Below, piece by piece: positions 1 to 9,435 of a stretch of DNA of 25,656 nucleotides (position 1 is the stretch's first letter; each line of letters opens with the position of its first letter). The stretch comes from Paraglomus occultum (taxonomy: Eukaryota > Glomeromycota > Glomeromycetes > Paraglomerales > Paraglomeraceae). The notes beneath the pieces were generated by a model that saw nothing but the letters and a program-made list of their open reading frames with translations, was not told the DNA's origin and ran no database searches. The translations under genes were made by a program, and so were the position numbers. The stretch covers positions 1 to 25,656 of the forward strand of contig CAJVPJ010000416.1 in assembly GCA_910592205.1 (NCBI GenBank), given 5' to 3'.

Positions 1-1849
1 ACGAGTTTAATTTGGATCTCGGTTATTTCGCGGTAGTACAAGTTTAGAGTAAAAAGAGGGTCATTTCATGTGTTCAACTTTAAATTTGTGCATAAAGCAG
101 GGATTTATAAAATAGAACCGTATTGCGACTTAATAAGGTATATTTAATTTACAATGTCTCAAATATGGAAAAAGTCTAAAGATCTAATTAATTACAAAAA
201 TTATGTTAGTCTACTACAATAGACACACGTGCTGGCAGAAAACAATGACGCCTTGTGACTATTTATTTAATTGTTTGATAATAATGGTAAGTGTGCAGTC
301 TACAAGCACCCGTAAGGAGAAGTGAAGGTTAACCATTTTTGACAAATATAATTGTAAAATTAAATTATATTTTTGGTAAAGAAAATGTTCATCTGCTAGT
401 TTGAACTACTCAACTTTGAATATTCTTGGGTTCTCAGAGCAATGTCAAATGCGACAGCAGTAAATAATTGCCATCGGGTTTAATGACTTGTAACTATTCA
501 TAATAATAACAGTTTTAATGTCACGGACATCAATTCAACTCAGCGGTAATCTGCATTGATTTAAAAATAAATAAATTTCATTTCGCAAATCCAGTATTTC
601 TGGATTAATGTACATGATTCAAATCAACTGTCCTATCAGACATTTCCTATCGAATGTATTTTTGTTGAAAGTTCTGCCGACTTGTTTGTTTACGTTATTG
701 TAAAATTAATATTTAATTAATGGCCATCATCTTGATTACTTTATGTGGTTACCATTACCAATCACACCGGGATTGGTGCGCTATGAAAACTGCGCCGGAC
801 AATCGCACCCATAACAATGCTCGTAAAACGCCGTTGTTAAAAATGCTTATTTTATTTCCCTGTAACTATTGATTCATCCTCAAATTTGGCGATACGCAGA
901 CATTTCGGGATTTCATGCCATAGTCTTCACTAACCAAAAAATCATTAGTTCCAGAATTAATTAAGCGTGAAGATCAGTAAGGTATAAAAACAGGGACGAC
1001 TAAAATAAATTCCGACCAGTCTCAATAATTTGGTCAGCACATGTGAGAAACACAATTGCCTTTTGAGGGGAATCCCATGTCACGCTGATCTAACCTATTT
1101 AACTTACCGGCAGCGGCTAATCTACAATTAGAAATTCAGGTGTCTGTTGAATTTGGGGAAGAGTATACTCTATATTTTATGTTGTTTAGTGAACAGACAA
1201 ACTTTGATCGATGTCCGATAAACCGCGTATCATAACTATCAACAACGAAGACTTCAAATATTAATATTGGAATATTTGTATCGAAAAATCAGTTGGTACA
1301 ACAACAATAAGTAATCCGACTTGATATTGTTGCTATTGCATGTTTAATTGTGCTGCTGGGTGTCGAAAATACAGGTTTGTTAAAATGTACGCCTCGGACT
1401 ATTCATGTGGTTCATATCCCCGGTTTGTTGCATGCCCTCCTTCGCTCATAGGTTCACGTTTAAAACTCGATAACTTTGTTCACATTTTGATTAATTTTAA
1501 TTAATAAAGTGTGTTTTGGCTTACAAAAAGTTGCAGCATTCTTTGGTTTCGATACTTGCTGCGGGGATATCAGCCTGGTTTTGGAACACAGGGGCAGACA
1601 TGCATTCATGATAAGTCATGCCAATATGGAAATCAGACAGTGGCAAGGGGGTGCCCACCTTACAATTACAGAAAACAAATCAAATTAAATATACATGCGC
1701 TTGTATTCAAATATAAATACTCCATCAGAAAACTTTGATAAGAAAATTCAAATCAAAGATCATATTTGCAGCCTTCTTGCGCACTAACCCATAACTTCAC
1801 TTCTATCCCCCACATAATAAAGCCATAAATTCATTCTATTTTCTATAAA
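1..1849. other. Left intergenic region, no confident gene
   Basis: No reading frame here carries a family I recognise. Most of it is AT-rich and stop-dense on both strands. A TATA-like tataaaaa lies near 982-989 (+), but the first ATG about 60 bases downstream is followed immediately by a stop. A short inverted repeat with 8-base arms (caaatatt and aatatttg) lies at 1255-1278. Two GC-richer islands, 1385-1504 and about 1557-1680, look weakly coding and are reported as a finding. The last 100 bases before 1850 presumably hold the promoter and 5' UTR of the downstream gene. Confidence 0.6.
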
Positions 1850-4318
1850 ATGTCAGTTTGTGCACTCTGCAAACGACAACCAGGTTTCATCGACCCGTAT
1901 ACTGATGTTCAGAATGAATTCTGCTCTGTCGCATGTCAGAAAGAAGCCATACAACAGCGTAAAGTCGACGCATGTGTTGTATGTAATGCTATGCCGCAGT
2001 TGCTCATGCCATTTGGACTAAGAATTCAATTTTGTGGAAAACGGTGTTGGAATAACAACGGTGGTGCCATTGGGCACAACGGTGGCGATTTGAAGGTTAA
2101 GAATAACGAAAACATCAATAAATCTAGACAACCAGACGTAGTTGCACAATATCCGTCCAGTCCAGAGCCACATACAAGAGCAAACGGTCTACCTTCACAT
2201 CCGCGACTATCTCCATCCATACAACCAATAAATCGCTCACCATCTCCATCCAAATATCCTGATCAACAAAAATACTATGCACAAAGCAGCAATTCATCCC
2301 CTGGTTTGGGGCCCACCAGAGACTCTGATTTGAAAAACGGACCCAAATCGGCGGCAATAAATGATTTCGTTAGTGGAACCGGCTTCGCTAACGGATTAAT
2401 TGGCGATATTGTTGATGTAAATGAAGATAGTGAGACTAATAACCTCACCGGATCCTACACGGAAAACGCACCACCAAGTGGAGGCGTCGCTTTTGTAAAT
2501 AATATCAGAACCATACTCCAGTCTCAGGAAAATACTAGTGATGATAGTTCGTCGGATGATTCAGACTATAGGAGGAATAAGTCTAACAAGAACAGACAGA
2601 GAACAGATGAAAATAACGGCGGCGGGTTTTACGTGTCTACCCAAGAACCTTATCCACCCGTAACGCAACACCGAGCACATGCCGCAGTATCACCACCACC
2701 TCAATCACAACAATCCTATTCATCTCATCCTCCATCGCAACAACACCCTCTTCCTCGTACTCCAAATCCCCAACCTCAACAACCTTACTCGCCGCGTACT
2801 CAAGCTTCCCAATCACAACAATCCTTCTCATCTCAATCACAGCAACCTTACTCGCCGCGTACACAAGCTTCCCAATCACAACAATCCTTCTCATCTCAAT
2901 CACAGCAACCTTACTCACCTCGTACTCAAGCTTCCCAATCTCAACAATCTTTCTCATCTCAATCACAGCAACCTTACTCACCTCGTACTCAAGCTTCCCA
3001 ATCTCAACAATCCTTCTCATCTCAATCACAGCAACCTTACTCACAGCAACCTTACTCACAGCAATCTCGTACTCAGGCTTCCCAACAACAATCCTTCTCA
3101 TCTCAATCACAGCAACCTTACTCACAGCCATCTCGTACTCAGGCTTCCCAACAACAATCCTTCTCACCTCAATCGCAGCAACCTTACTCACCTCGTACTC
3201 AAGCTTCCCAATTACAACAACCCTTCTCACCTCAATCACAGCAATCTCGCGCTCAAGCTTCCCAACAACAATCCTTGTCTCGTGCTCCAACACCTCAATC
3301 ACAGCAATCTCGTGCTCAAGCTTCCCAACAACAATCTTTGTCTCGTGCTCCAACACCTCAATCACAACAACTCTATTTATCTCGTACTCCAGTTCCCCAA
3401 TCGCAACAATCATACTCGCCTACTACTACAACTTCTCAATTCCAACAACCATACTCGCCTCGTGCTCAAAATTCACAACCGCAACCCCAAACTGCCTCAA
3501 GACCTCCACCTCAGTATCAAAACAATTTGCCGTCAGGGCAGCCTGCAAATGGACCTCAACAACCCATGCAAAGGGGTCCAAATAATGTAGCACCAAATCA
3601 AGCTGGACAGCAGCAAAAAGTTAATCAGCAGCAAGCGGCTAATGGTGGGAATCATATCACAGCAGCAAATGTGATGACGGGAATACGCACTTTTAACAAG
3701 ACAATGAATACAGTCAACAAGGCATGGAATACAATGAATGATAATAATGATAATAATAATTCAGACAGTAACGGAAATGATACAAGTGGTGATAATAATA
3801 ATAATGCTGCTGCATCCATATTAAATGGGAACATTCCTTCATTTGACCCAGCGCAACAAATTCAAAACGCCAATGTGACATCAATAATGGCAAATTCCGG
3901 TAAAATGGCCATGAAGATATTCGGAAATAAGCTTGCGAAAAAGGCCCAAAAGAAAATGGCTGAAAATGCTAGGAAAGTTGACAGTCCCAATGGAAATCCG
4001 AATGTAAATCCAAATGCCAACCCAAATGCAAATCCGAATGTAAATCCGAATGTAAATCCCGATGCACAGGCAAACGGAACTAGAGGGAGACGTGTGGATA
4101 CTGCTGCCGCTGTAGCCAATCTTGCCTACAACGAGTACAGACAACACGCTTCTGATTTCGCTCCGTCTCAATTTGCTCAATCGGTGATTTCTCCCACGTC
4201 TTCTGTATCGGATGACGGTTCTGAAAGGAATTCAAATAATATTGATTACGGTGCAGTTGCTAATGTATTAGGTCAGAACGCGTCTGAAACTTATAGATCA
4301 ATATTCACATCAAATTAG
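1850..4318 (+). CDS. Cys-ribbon, Gln/Ser/Pro-rich repeat protein (function unknown)
   Basis: An 822-residue single-exon frame, unlike the intron-rich genes around it. Residues 4-66 hold two tandem Cys modules: C4-x2-C7-x17-C25-x3-C29 and C42-x2-C45-x16-C62-x3-C66. The near-identical spacing suggests two treble-clef or FCS-like zinc sites. Residues about 70-280 are polar and disordered with an acidic Ser/Asp run. Residues about 280-560 are a low-complexity array (SQSQQPYSPRTQAS type, 63-nt period). An Asn/Asp stretch follows, then a more ordered, Lys-rich helical segment (about 680-710) and NPNV/NPNA tetrapeptide repeats (716-739), then a C-terminal segment. No enzyme domain, signal peptide or membrane segment is visible. 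Similar Cys ribbons occur in proteins of arbuscular mycorrhizal fungi, but that is from memory. Start: first ATG after several upstream stops; CxxC begins at residue 4. Role unknown; the layout suggests a scaffold or condensate-forming zinc-binding protein. Confidence 0.8.
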   Translation: MSVCALCKRQPGFIDPYTDVQNEFCSVACQKEAIQQRKVDACVVCNAMPQLLMPFGLRIQFCGKRCWNNNGGAIGHNGGDLKVKNNENINKSRQPDVVAQYPSSPEPHTRANGLPSHPRLSPSIQPINRSPSPSKYPDQQKYYAQSSNSSPGLGPTRDSDLKNGPKSAAINDFVSGTGFANGLIGDIVDVNEDSETNNLTGSYTENAPPSGGVAFVNNIRTILQSQENTSDDSSSDDSDYRRNKSNKNRQRTDENNGGGFYVSTQEPYPPVTQHRAHAAVSPPPQSQQSYSSHPPSQQHPLPRTPNPQPQQPYSPRTQASQSQQSFSSQSQQPYSPRTQASQSQQSFSSQSQQPYSPRTQASQSQQSFSSQSQQPYSPRTQASQSQQSFSSQSQQPYSQQPYSQQSRTQASQQQSFSSQSQQPYSQPSRTQASQQQSFSPQSQQPYSPRTQASQLQQPFSPQSQQSRAQASQQQSLSRAPTPQSQQSRAQASQQQSLSRAPTPQSQQLYLSRTPVPQSQQSYSPTTTTSQFQQPYSPRAQNSQPQPQTASRPPPQYQNNLPSGQPANGPQQPMQRGPNNVAPNQAGQQQKVNQQQAANGGNHITAANVMTGIRTFNKTMNTVNKAWNTMNDNNDNNNSDSNGNDTSGDNNNNAAASILNGNIPSFDPAQQIQNANVTSIMANSGKMAMKIFGNKLAKKAQKKMAENARKVDSPNGNPNVNPNANPNANPNVNPNVNPDAQANGTRGRRVDTAAAVANLAYNEYRQHASDFAPSQFAQSVISPTSSVSDDGSERNSNNIDYGAVANVLGQNASETYRSIFTSN
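2769..3480 (+). repeat. 63-nt coding minisatellite (21-residue Q/S/P repeat)
   Basis: The motif caagcttccc recurs at 2801, 2864, 2927 and 2990, exactly 63 bases apart, giving a 21-residue repeat inside the 1850-4318 gene. The first copies are almost identical. After about 3040 the array breaks into shorter, diverged units (SQQQSFS, SQSQQSRAQAS, LSRAPTPQ) up to about 3480. Every unit length is a multiple of three, so copy-number change preserves the frame. The array is also free of stops in another plus frame and one minus frame, which produces long shadow frames. Confidence 0.9.
3995..4066 (+). repeat. 12-nt NPNV/NPNA tetrapeptide repeat
   Basis: Six consecutive units of Asn-Pro-x-x type, alternating NPNV and NPNA and ending NPDA, each 12 bases, inside the C-terminal part of the 1850-4318 gene. 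Codon third positions vary between units (ccg/cca/ccc), so the array is not a very recent slippage product. It follows a Lys-rich segment and precedes the C-terminal domain. Confidence 0.85.
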
Positions 4319-4695
4319 CGATTGGGCACGCACTGATGATAGTTGCGTTAGTGTATATATAAAAAAAGACATTTGAATTTCAACAAACAGATAGTTAATA
4401 ACAATTATCTTACGTATATAATAAATACAAATATATGGGTTTCCGGTTAAAAGCTTCAAGGAATTTGACACAGATGTAAATTTATAAAGGCAATTCCATG
4501 TAAAGTTCTTCTCTACTTCGACTTTCTTCAAAGCGGTCAGTGCTAACATCACGCACGTGTTACGGGGTAAGTCTTGCATTTTAGGCAATTGCATGTCAAA
4601 AACCGTTTAGATAGAAATGTAATAATTCGATATACTATCGAAAAACTAGCAAAAACAAGCGGATTAATTACAGTACTTTATTAAGTGTAAAAAAT
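4319..4695. other. Convergent intergenic spacer
   Basis: Lies between the stop of the Cys-ribbon gene (+) and the stop of the hidden small gene (-), and presumably holds both 3' UTRs. AT-rich, with a tatatataaaaaaa run at about 4354-4368. A 94-codon minus-strand frame crosses it (4310-4594), but it shows no recognisable composition or domain and I do not call it. Confidence 0.6.
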
Positions 4696-5405
4696 TTAAT
4701 ACGAAAATCTAGTTCGCAACGATTTTTCGCACCCTGAGAATTTATCCCATTCTTCTACCATAAATTGCTTTAACTCGCCAATATCTTTAGTAATATACGA
4801 GGAAGTCAGAGAATTCCTCAAGAACTTAAACTGAAAAATATTGCTGCAGATTCCCCAACGAGGATCAGTCCTATTTGATTACCTACCGCTATATTGCAAT
4901 GTTTTTAACAAGTGCCAAGCGCAGACTAACTAGCATAGTCTGTAAATTATAATTACGCATTGTTTCGACATCATAAAATTCCGACATGCTTTCCGACTGC
5001 CCAAGAATGGCTTCTGCAATATGCTGCAGGAATTTCAAATAATCATCCTACAATTTCATAATAACTTTAAATTCTTTTGATATTTTATTTTATGCAAGTA
5101 TCGCTAGCAAAAGAGGTTGGACCTTCCTATCAACCCCATTAATGTTGAGAACAATTGAGGCTATATTGGGTTGCAACTTACGAAGTGCTGAAAGCAAGGA
5201 GTTATCAGTGTAAAGTTCTGGCGTGCTCTCCTCATAATTCCATATGTCTTATCCTAATGCTATAGTAATACAATACTGTTAATTTATTTTATGAAGTCCA
5301 CAACAGAGCAAGAGTTTTTGGCTCTTGACATGCATGTTACTATAGCTATACTATAAATAATTAAATATTCACTTTTGAAGCTATGAATGCTTCGAGCTTT
5401 TGCAT
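4696..5405 (-). CDS. Hidden small multi-exon gene, product unrecognised
   Basis: Spliced reading of the minus strand. Terminal exons with matching phases: 5247-5123, 5047-4910 and 4830-4696 (stop TAA 4698-4696); introns of 75 and 79 nt have GT donors and TAG/CAG acceptors. The exons read ..WNYEESTPELY.., DDYLKFLQHI.. and FKFLRNSL..; each reads into a stop just past its splice site. A 5' exon at 5405-5373 starts MQKLEAFIASK; its frame stays open up to a TAG-type acceptor at 5439-5440, so an earlier start exon is possible. Joining it to 5247 needs a frame-fixing middle exon; 5323-5305 (19 nt) fits but its introns (49 and 57 nt) would be short. The total would be about 149 residues, mostly helical and amphipathic, with no signal peptide or metal motif. 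I do not recognise the family. It diverges from UTP12 (248-base gap) and converges on the Cys-ribbon gene. Confidence 0.6.
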
Positions 5406-5653
5406 TTCGCGACGCAGGATAGTAAAGCCTTTGTTTTCCTAGACATTGCAACTGTTTACTCCCCGTTCTGCCTCATTTTAATCGCTTTAGTTCAGGTCTG
5501 GTGATTGTTATTAGAGAATTGTCATTATTACATTCTTATAATTAGTTAAAATTTATTTTTTGCCAAGCCACATATAGTCATGTGATATCCTTTTTTTCGC
5601 TCACACTTTTTCATAATTTTAATGTGGTTTAATCAAGTATTTGAATAAAGAAA
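5406..5653. promoter_or_regulatory. Putative divergent promoter, hidden gene / UTP12
   Basis: A 248-base AT-rich gap between the proposed start of the minus-strand small gene (5405) and the UTP12 ATG (5654). Contains T-rich tracts at about 5590-5597 and 5558-5560 but no clear TATA box in a fixed position. Called only from the head-to-head arrangement; part may be a 5' exon of the minus-strand gene. Confidence 0.35.
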
Positions 5654-8600
5654 ATGGGTAAATCATATTTACGTTATGAACCCTTAAAAACTTTAGGGAT
5701 CATATGTAGTTCCTCTTCTAATACAATATATGATGCAAGCGGTAAACTCGCGGTATCCCCTGCTTTAGAAGATATCATAATATGGGATTTAAAAAAAGGC
5801 ATACAGGTACATTGTATTAACATTTTCTCATACCAATGTCATAATCAGCATCAATATCATCAATATAGACTTTTTTTCGAAACAGACATCAAAATTGCAC
5901 AATGCAGACAATGGATCCGCAGTAACCTCGATCCTTAGATCACCCAATAACCAAGATTATGCAGTAGGCTACTCTGATGGATCGATTCGTATATGGAACA
6001 GTACTAATTTCACTACATCACTCAATTTCAATGGACATCGTGGAGCAGTTACTGCTCTTGCATTTGATGCGGCTGGAACGCGCCTTGCGTCTGGGTCCAA
6101 GGACAACGATCTAATTATATGGGATATAGTCGGGGAAGTGGGATTGTATCGTATGCGTGGTCATAAAGATCAGATTACCGCCGTTAAATTTCTATCTGGA
6201 AATAATGACACGTCATATGGTTTTTTGTTATCATCATCTAAAGATACTTTGCTGAAAGTATGGGATTTAAGCACGCAACATTGCGTGGAAACTGTTGTTG
6301 CACATAGAACGGAAATCTGGGACTTTGATATTTCAAGCGACCAGACGTTGTTGGTCACTGGAAGCAGCGAACCTGGGTTGAAAATTTGGAGGATTAACAG
6401 AGAGCTGCTGGATAACGGATTAGATGGATTGGTTGGAGATGGTGATATTGAAGATGGCATCAAGGTAATAATAGTAACAATAGTACCATAAGATTTCAAT
6501 GAAATGTATTATTTAATATGTTACGTTGCATTCATACTTAATATCAGAATATTAAGGGATTATCCTATCAATAGACAACTAAGAAATCGATTACTTTCTA
6601 CGGTGACGTCCGCAGACAAAGTCAAGAACGTGTGATCACTGTCAAGTTTCACCCCACAGCAAACATTCTTGCTGTGCAAGGCGCAGACAAATTTATAGAA
6701 ATGTTTCGTCTTCACACTGCAGATGAACTCAAACGTAAGCTTGCGCGTCGTCGTAAAAGAGAAATAGTAAAGCAAACAAAAACGGGAGATGCAGGAGATC
6801 CAGATCAAGATGAAGAGATTACTATAACTGCTTCAGACGAGATATCCCACTATCAAACATTGATTACGTCTGCCAAAGTTCGATCCTTTGATTTCTCTCC
6901 GGTGGATGATACGATGAAAACTGGTATCGCTCACGTAAGGGTCGAGAAGAAGACAGCGATTAAGTAATTTAAGAGATCCATGGATTTGCGTTGATATTTA
7001 CTTTTGTTTTTAGGTTCTGGCTTCGTTGACTAATAATACTCTCGAAGTGTACTCAATGGCCATTCCCAAGAAAAAGTCAAAGGCACCAAAGGAGAGTAAA
7101 CTATTGCACACAATTGAGTTGTCTGGGCATAGAAATGACGTCAGGACACTTGCTATTAGCTCAGACGATGGGATGCTCTGTTCTGCATCCAAAGGTAGAT
7201 TGAATTTAGATCAAAGAATTTCATTGCATTATATTTATATATTAACATATAAATTATCAGATACACTCAAAGTATGGAACGTCAAGACAGCGTCGTGTAT
7301 TCGCTCGATGGCGTGTGGGTATGCACTCTGCAGTGCGTTCTTACCTGGAGACCGACATGTAAGTAAAAACATAGACGTTGGTACTTTCCCCGCTTGGAGT
7401 CTTTTCTTGTCTTTGTTTATAACTTCATTCACACGTGCGCCAGATTCTCCTCGGAACTAAATCTGGTGAACTCGAACTGTTCGATCTCGCTTCTTCATCT
7501 CTAATTGAATCAATCAAAGCACACGAAGGACCCATATGGTCGCTACAAGTACGGCCAGATAGGAAAGGAGTCGTCACCGGTAGTGCCGACAAGCAAGTGA
7601 AGTTTTGGGATTTTGACTTAATCGAGAATGAAAAAGCGGTATGAAACAGCAAGGTTTCGATTGAGATGCGTTTCTTTTTTCTGTAAATGAGTATGAGAAG
7701 GAACGTAACCGAATAGAACAACATTGTTTAGTCTGGGCCAAGGAGACTCACGTTAGTACACATGCGAACGTTAAAAATGACGGATGATATATTGTGTGTG
7801 AGATATAGTCCGGACCAAAAATTTATCGCGGTTGCGTTATTGGATTCGACTGTTAAGGTATTTTACCACGATACGCTGAAATTTTTCCTATCTCTCTATG
7901 GACACAAGGTAACTAACAGGTGCATCAATTTGAGTATGGCTTCTGTGAAGTCGTTTCTGACTGTTTCTTCTCCCATACGTTTTGCAGTTACCGGTACTGT
8001 CAATGGACATTTCATTTGATAGTAAATTACTCGTAACAGCATCGGCTGACAAGAACGTAAAGATATGGGGTCTCGATTTCGGTGATTGTCACAAGTCGAT
8101 ATTTGCCCATCAGGACAGTATCATGTCCATTCTATTTGCACCTGACAGTCATTATTTCTTCACTGCCAGCAAAGACAAGTTAATAAAATACTGGGACGGA
8201 GATAAAGTATGACTATCTAAATTGTCGCGTATGCAGTGTTGGATTTTTCTCATTGCTTACTGTTATGTAGTTTGAGAATATTATGAAACTCGAAGGCCAT
8301 CATGGTGAAGTATGGTCTCTGGCCATAAGTAAACAAGGTGACTTTATAGTCTCTTCTTCGCATGACCGCTCGATCCGTATCTGGGAACAAACGGATGAGC
8401 CACTGTTTCTGGAAGAAGAACGGGAGAAAGAAATGGAAGAAATGTATGAGGCGACGCTGACTGCTTCGATGGAGAAGACTAGTCTGAATGATAATACCGT
8501 TGAAGTATCAACAGCAGGTAAACAGACTATGGAAACACTTAAGGCAGGAGAAAGGATTATGGAGGCAATCGAAATTGCTGATGAAGACAAAACTGTTTGG

Positions 8601-9434
8601 GAGGAATATAATCAGGTGTGTTAGACAATTATTATGACTTTTTTGTCCGCATACTATTATATAAAGACAGACTTTTAATTACTCATTTTATTCCTCCTAG
8701 CGGAAGGAGACGTGTATGCATCCTGGTCCACCTCCAATTCGCAACCCAATACTGGTTGCATTGGGCAATTTGACGGGTGATCAATATTTATTAAGAGTAG
8801 TAGAGAAAGTTAGATCTACCGAGTTGGAAGAATCGCTTCTCATCTTACCGTTTGGGAAAGTTATATCTCTCCTAAGTTATCTCGATTCCTGGGCAAAGAA
8901 GGTGTGCATCTCTTTATCAGTAACTTGCCTATTCTATAGAACTAAATGGACTAACCGCATCACCCGCACACTGTGTTAGGAATGGAACATTCCTTTGACG
9001 TGTCGGATACTGTTTTATTTATTGAGAGTACATCATGATCAAATAGTTGCAAATAGGCTTCTGAGACCGATGCTTGCTTCAATACGAACCTACTTGCGCG
9101 CTGCATTGCAACGGCAGAAGGTAATAGGATACCGGTTCATTTCACCGACAAAAATTACCAGAAAGGATAGCATCGGAATAATGTTGGAGAAATTTTGTCG
9201 GCGAAATGATCATAGAATATTACATTTTGCATGTCTTTCTAGTTTCGTGCCAGCGAGTTTATTAATAAAATATTATGTCTACAGGACATATTGGGATACA
9301 ACGTTGCGGCTCTTAAATATGTAAAACGCGAGTACGAGGCGAATACGACAGCAGAATTCTTTGACGGACAGAAAATCGACGAAATCACAAACGCTTCACT
9401 CAAGAAACGCAAATTTATAACTTTGGCAACATGA
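5654..9434 (+). CDS. UTP12: U3 snoRNP / SSU processome WD40 protein Utp12 (Dip2, WDR3)
   Basis: Twelve exons: 5654-5806, 5886-6464, 6575-6934, 7014-7194, 7261-7358, 7444-7638, 7732-7908, 7988-8206, 8271-8615, 8701-8901, 8980-9120, 9285-9434. The phases close to 932 residues, against about 943 in yeast Dip2 and human WDR3. The N-terminus ([17 protein letters not shown]) and motifs such as [29 protein letters not shown] and [13 protein letters not shown] are diagnostic. About a dozen WD40 blades form two tandem propellers (roughly 40-360 and 380-710). An acidic, charged linker holds [12 protein letters not shown], and the C-terminal Utp12 helical domain (about 785-895, [11 protein letters not shown]) mediates UTP-B assembly. 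The family acts in the nucleolus on pre-18S rRNA. The exon 7 start has an alternative in-frame acceptor (7756). The last intron (9121-9284, 164 nt) is the longest. Convergent with the elongase gene. Confidence 0.95.
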
Positions 9435-9435
9435 A

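Noticed and set aside
2637-3413. A 258-codon minus-strand frame of VIEVLE/KVAVIEMRR repeats
   Set aside because: Antisense shadow of the same repeat; no independent start context or domain.
2679-3590. A 303-codon plus-strand frame rich in His, Leu, Asn and Ser
   Set aside because: It is the shifted reading of the Q/S/P minisatellite: the period is a multiple of three and has no stops in that frame. The 1850-4318 frame has the Cys motifs and full context.
4310-4594. A 94-codon minus-strand frame overlapping the end of the Cys-ribbon gene
   Set aside because: Lies past the stop of the hidden minus-strand gene; no splice connection, domain or protein-like composition found.
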